A stretch of 64,000 bases of DNA from assembly GCF_033958435.1 (NCBI RefSeq), contig NC_134137.1:254432501-254496500 (forward strand). The letters are read 5' to 3'. The position numbers and the translations under genes were made by a program. The DNA comes from Carettochelys insculpta (lineage: Eukaryota; Chordata; Testudines; Carettochelyidae). Shown in pieces: positions 59,755-64,000 of this stretch. Position 1 is the first letter of the stretch. Each line of letters starts with the position of its first letter. The notes below the pieces were generated by a model. That model searched no databases. It saw only the letters and a list, made by a program, of their open reading frames with translations, and was not told the origin of the DNA.

Positions 59755-60150
59755 ACACCATACAGGCCCCAGCCCTCAACCTAGGGCAGGGCCGCAGTTC
59801 ACAAGAGTAGTATAGTTCTGGGCCCAGCCCTCAGTCCAGGGCAGGGCAGCAGTTCACAGGTAATAGTACAGTTCTAGGCCCGGCCCTCAGTTCAGGGTAG
59901 GGCAGCAGTCCCCAAGTACTAGCACAGTTCTGGGCCCAGCCCTCAGTTTGGGGCGGGGCAGCAACACAAGGTGTAACCACAGGCCCAGCCCTCAGTTTGG
60001 GGTGGGGCAGCAACACAAGGTACAACCACAGGCCCAGCCCTCAGTTTGGGGCAGGGCAGCAACACAAGGTGTAACCACAGGCCCAGCCCTCAGTTTGGGG
60101 CGGGGCAGCAACACAAGGGTTTAAGCACAAGCCCAGCCCTCAGGCTGGCC
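59755..60150. repeat. Minisatellite with 49-bp unit
   Basis: CCTCAGTTTG recurs at 59941, 59990, 60039 and 60088, an exact 49-bp period, with unit parts CAGCAACACAAGGTGTAACC and ACAGGCCCAGCCCTCAG. Upstream units (59770-59940) are longer and diverged, with CAGTTCTGGGCCC replacing part of the unit. Confidence 0.92.
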
Positions 60151-60223
60151 CTGTCAAGGAGGGGGTGGGGGGTAGGGGGTCGCAGGCCCTCCCACTCCAC
60201 TGCGACCCGGCCCGGGGGGTCGC

Positions 60224-60871
60224 TCACACGCCACCCCGGCAGTGGGGATCCAGACCGCAACACACTGCCATTGGTTCGTGAGTGTCGTTCCCTGGGCCAC
60301 TTCCTACCTCACCCTCTGCTGGCGGAAGGTCCCAGTCCATCTGGTCAAGGGGTCCCCCTAGGTCGGTCTCCTCCGGGTCATCCACCTTCGGGGGCTCCAG
60401 CCAGTCGTCCATAACAATGTCGTTAGGGTAGTCGGGCGGCAGTAATACAGGAGACGCGAGGTGATCCTGGGTCTGAGTGCTGTAAGGATCCGCCGGGACT
60501 CTGGGGCAGCCGGCTCCTGGGGCCTCTTCCAAGGCGGGGGGGTCTCCACCGGCGGGAAGGTCCTGGTAGGTTTGGGAAGTCCGGGTAGTCCCCTTGGGGC
60601 ATATGGACCCGGGATTGCTTGGAGCCTCTGGGGGCCTGCTCCTCCGGGCGGCCGCAGGCCCTCTCCCTTTGGTGCCGAGGAGCTCGTGCAGGCACGTCCT
60701 CCCTACCCGGAGGCCCAGGCCCGAATGGGTCTTGAGTACCACCTTTGGCTCTTCTAGCCCTTGGCCCCGCCCTCTGAGGGGCGGGCCTCTGGTCTCCTGG
60801 CTCCGGCCCCGCCCACCAGGGCCTCTGCATAGTCTCCCCTGCTTCCGGGTCTGCAGGAGGCCATACTGACT
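60224..60871 (-). other. GC-rich open frame, nature unknown
   Basis: A frame of about 215 codons on the minus strand (GTG or internal start) in a sharply GC-rich block (60150-60860). It is rich in Pro, Gly, Arg and Asp (VMDDWLEPPKVDDPEETDLG near the C-terminus), with no domain I recognise. It sits beside the minisatellite, and both may belong to one repetitive unit, for example an LTR or the leader of a retroelement. The strong GC content alone could keep the frame open by chance. Confidence 0.3.
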
Positions 60872-60889
60872 CACTACAATCCTCTATAC

Positions 60890-63800
60890 TTGTTTTCTAG
60901 CCTTCTATTTGATAGAACACCAATACTACTTATTAGCTCTTTAATGTGTCACAAACGACTCAAATGTCTCCAAAGGCATTATACCAGTTACCAAATCTTG
61001 GACTGTAGATCCCAGTATGTGACTTTTATAACACTCTGGCGCTCAGGCTTCAGGACTATTTTTCAGTGTTCTCTACTTGTGCCACCACTTCTCAAGATTC
61101 TAAACCCTACATTTTGCTTCAGTATTTGGATTTCTATCCAGAATTGTAGTGGTGACAACAAATGTCCTGATTCGTAAGGATTTAAACAGAGACCAGACGT
61201 GCATGTGTGTTTGTGTGTGTGTATAAAATCACAAAACAAGGCTCTGGGCTTCAAACCATGCATGTACTCAAGTACAGTTACTCAACTTTAGTTCACAAGT
61301 GAGTTCAACAGTTGTGAAACTGAACCAGTTACAGTTAAAAAACCAGCAAGCTAAATAACCCAAAATCAAGATTTAAGGACATATTAAGGAAGTACGGAAA
61401 TGGTAAACAGGTCCATTTTCTATAGATCACAAAGCCAGCTAAGCAGACTAAATCCTTTGACATGTAAGTCTGCATTGTCAGAGAACTTGAAGTGAATAGT
61501 AGTCCATATTTACCTATATCCATTCAAAGCTTCACAATGTGACCACACTAGCTTGTAGATGAGAAACTTCTATTTCTGTCTGTTACTCTCGTCTGTTGCT
61601 TAGAGATCAAAAGGGAATATTAGCAATTAGATGAACCATGTGATGAAATATTATCGTCTTTATTTCTTTTAGACGTTTGTAGTAAACTACACGTGAAACT
61701 TTGAATAGTTAATTGCCTTATTCTGATCAATGTAGCTAATTACCCGTGCACATGCAGGAAATAAGAACTGACGTTATAGCAACAATATATATTACCTATT
61801 TTCCATCCAAGGAATGCCTGCTGTGGGAAGAGGTTCAGCCTCAGCTTAAAAAGCATTGTGGGACCCAATCTTGTTTATCCCAGAATTGCTTGACCTTTGT
61901 CAGAGCATATTTAAAACGCACAACTGAGGCCTCCAAGCCTATATTGGATCACCCAGCAATTTCTCATGGAAGAAACTGAACAAGCTCTCTCCATGCACTG
62001 CCTATTGACCTCAGCCTATGGAATTGATTCTGGAAGAACTTTTTACAAATCTTAGCTTAGTTAATATTAATTGGCTGTATGCATGTATTTGGGTAAAATC
62101 TGAAATATTTATTGACCTGGTGGACAGTGTGTTCAATCTCTTGGACTGGTACAACCTTATATACAGGGAATAAGAGTTTAAGTAATGCTCACCATAATGG
62201 ACTTGAATGTCAAGGTGGAGCCCAAGTCTGGATTGCATAAGGGGAACTGTATTTTTTTGGGTTTCTTGATAACCATTCAGGTATTATAGAAGCTGTTTTA
62301 TGTCTGGCTTAATGAACTGAATTGTAAGAATGAATGAGCAGCTTCAAAGATGTTTTGCCCCATTGTTTGCAATTTGTCCTGATTTAACATTCTCAGTGTG
62401 GCCTTTCTAATGAGAGGGAGTGTCAGCAAGAATTGTTTTAGCTTTTGCAGTTTCAAGTCTGAAACATCTAAGGCTTGACAGAGTGTTAGGGTTACCATAC
62501 TTGAACTTTCAAAAAAGAGGACACCTCTGAGGGGGAGTGTATCAGTATCTACCAACACACACACATAAGGTGATTTGGTAGATGCTGATACAGATACCCT
62601 CCCTCTCAGGGGTGTTCTCTTTTTTATATGGTAGGCCTATACAGTGTGTGAGGAAACAACAAAAGTTGGGGGCTTGATTCTGTTTGAATTATGCTTAGAA
62701 AAATTAAGTAAAACATTCTGAAGTCACCAACGAGCAAATGACCTATACTACGTGTTAGGTAGCAACACCTGTCACTAAAAAACAACTCATCGCTGGTGAA
62801 AAATTAGCTCTGTGAAAAGCATATGGTAGAGGCGAATACTGATTGTTATGCCTCACGAGTAAGTAGGCATTTTTCCACCCACAGATGAGGTAGTTTATGG
62901 TTCAGGAATTTGAGTAATGGGAACTCAGTCAGTCATGCATTATGAGCATATACCCACAAGTGGGGATTTAATATTACACTAATCTTTGGAGAAATGTGAA
63001 TGAACTAGGCTACGTAAATATTTTTGGAATAATCCATAATAAGCATCAAGTACTGGGAAAGTACGTGGGAACTGAACAATTTTGATGATTCCTGTGTCAT
63101 GCCCTTGTCCTGTTCCCCAGAAGAGTTCTTCTCTACAAAGAGGGTATTTTGTGCAGCTGGTACTGACAGAGCTACAGTTTCAAAGCCACATGCAAGAAAC
63201 ACATGCCTGATCATCAGAAAGATGCAAAATTGTCAGTTTGAGTTTCTGCAGGTTTCAGCAAAAAGGACCCCATTTGCCACTGCCTTTTATAGTTAATTAC
63301 AACTGTAGTATGTGAGTGTAAATGTTACTGTTCTGATTTAGCAACATTTTTCACCTACTTGAACAAGTACAAGAAGCAAATCAATAGAGGCTAACACCCA
63401 GCGTATTTGGGCTTATTGTGCTTGATTATTTCACAACCCAGCTGTTTCTCTTTGCCATTCTCTTTAATTTTTCAAGTGAAATTCTACAAAAAATTCCAGA
63501 CTTTTTGATGCAGTCAATTGATTTTTTGCTTGGCCTTAACCTGAAGTAATAAGTGAGGGTTGAAGTTTGGTTCAGGTTCCTCCCAAATAATTTGTACAGA
63601 TTTGTGCACCTTTAGCTGGACAATTCTCACATAGTTTTTCACCATGAAAGTCTCCAGCACTAACCTTATAGAGGCCCTAACACTGGCAGGGAGACCCATC
63701 TGAGAGTTAGAAACAGGTTTGCACAATGATGATGTCCTCTGGTTTGTCTGTGGCCTCTTCTTAAATGTATAAAGGAGCAAGCCAACGTATGTGACTAACT

Positions 63801-64000
63801 TAAAACAATCGTTACATGAATTTGACAGCCATAAAAATGTGTCTTGGTCATTCCGAGCCTGTTGTTGGTTTTGATGAGTTAAGCAAAGAGCTATATTTGA
63901 AGCTACATTTATTGATGGCTTCATTGATATTGCTGAGTAATACATGTAACTGTGATTTGCATTTGTGATAACATAGCGTTATTGACAAAATCATAAAGGA
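60890..64000. other. No gene recognised
   Basis: AT-rich sequence. Short frames show no family resemblance. I looked for exons of a neighbouring SLCO1 paralog, expected in such a cluster, and found none. Confidence 0.35.

Noticed and set aside
59755..60150. CRISPR-like array
   Set aside because: Units are contiguous 49-bp repeats without unique spacers, in a vertebrate genome; this is a minisatellite.
60890..64000. Exons of a second SLCO1 paralog
   Set aside because: No frame here shows the TQIER, WVGAWW, Kazal or PAPIYFG motifs.

Overview
The window is vertebrate nuclear DNA, almost certainly from a turtle. It contains one confidently readable host gene spread over about 37 kb (18.7-55.5 kb, + strand), set in dense transposon sequence. 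Turtle is inferred from the repeat set: CR1 LINEs with AGAATCATAGAA-type and GTTCTTATG-type 3' tails, a tRNA-derived SINE of the tortoise pol III type, short repeats carrying GTGTTAGTCTG and GTGCCAC motifs, a GIY-YIG Penelope-like element, and many Harbinger-like MITEs ending in GGCTATGTCTACAC. A softshell turtle is possible, but I cannot prove that.

The host gene encodes an organic anion transporting polypeptide of the SLCO1/OATP1 family. I could join 14 coding exons with canonical GT/AG sites and consistent phases: 18768-18878, 19944-20085, 20188-20320, 23959-24089, 25209-25355, 35382-35480, 36168-36395, 38394-38558, 41321-41516, 42839-43004, 46116-46297, 48871-48935, 51482-51599 and 55251-55473. 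They total 2106 nt, giving 701 codons plus stop, with no internal stop or frameshift. The OATP signature (DIRWVGAWW) and the cysteine-rich Kazal-like extracellular loop are present. The closest subfamily by eye is SLCO1A2. Upstream noncoding exons and the promoter were not found.

Layout. 0-2 kb: a pogo/Tigger-like element (438-1510). 2-3 kb: two MITEs. 3.39-7.1 kb: a near-complete minus-strand CR1 with ORF1 esterase, endonuclease and RT, interrupted by a short repeat with a 12-bp duplication. 9.53-12.79 kb: a Harbinger-like element with a broken transposase (+) and an intact Myb/SANT-like ORF (-). 13.6-13.9 kb: a hAT MITE. 14.57-16.77 kb: a Myb-only derivative of a Harbinger-like element. 16.9-18.7 kb: a pogo-like MITE and an old CR1. 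18.7-55.5 kb: the SLCO1 gene, whose introns hold a second Harbinger-like two-gene element (26.8-31.1 kb), an inverted SINE pair, foldback repeats at 38.7-39.3 and 40.5-40.9 kb, and several MITEs. 56-57 kb: a third Harbinger transposase fragment. 58.07-59.37 kb: a Penelope-like element. 59.7-60.9 kb: a 49-bp minisatellite and a GC-rich open frame of unknown nature. 60.9-64 kb: nothing recognised.

The most unusual theme is the group of Harbinger-like elements. Three elements (CAA, TTG, CAG) have exact 3-bp target duplications, as does a fourth with TTT, and they share GGNTRYGTCTACAC-like ends. Families differ in the subterminal palindrome they carry (TTTCGAAA or CTGTTGACAG), and the two-gene elements each carry their own Myb-like protein. 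A second theme is head-to-head inverted short retroelement units, seen for Penelope-like tails and for the tRNA SINE.
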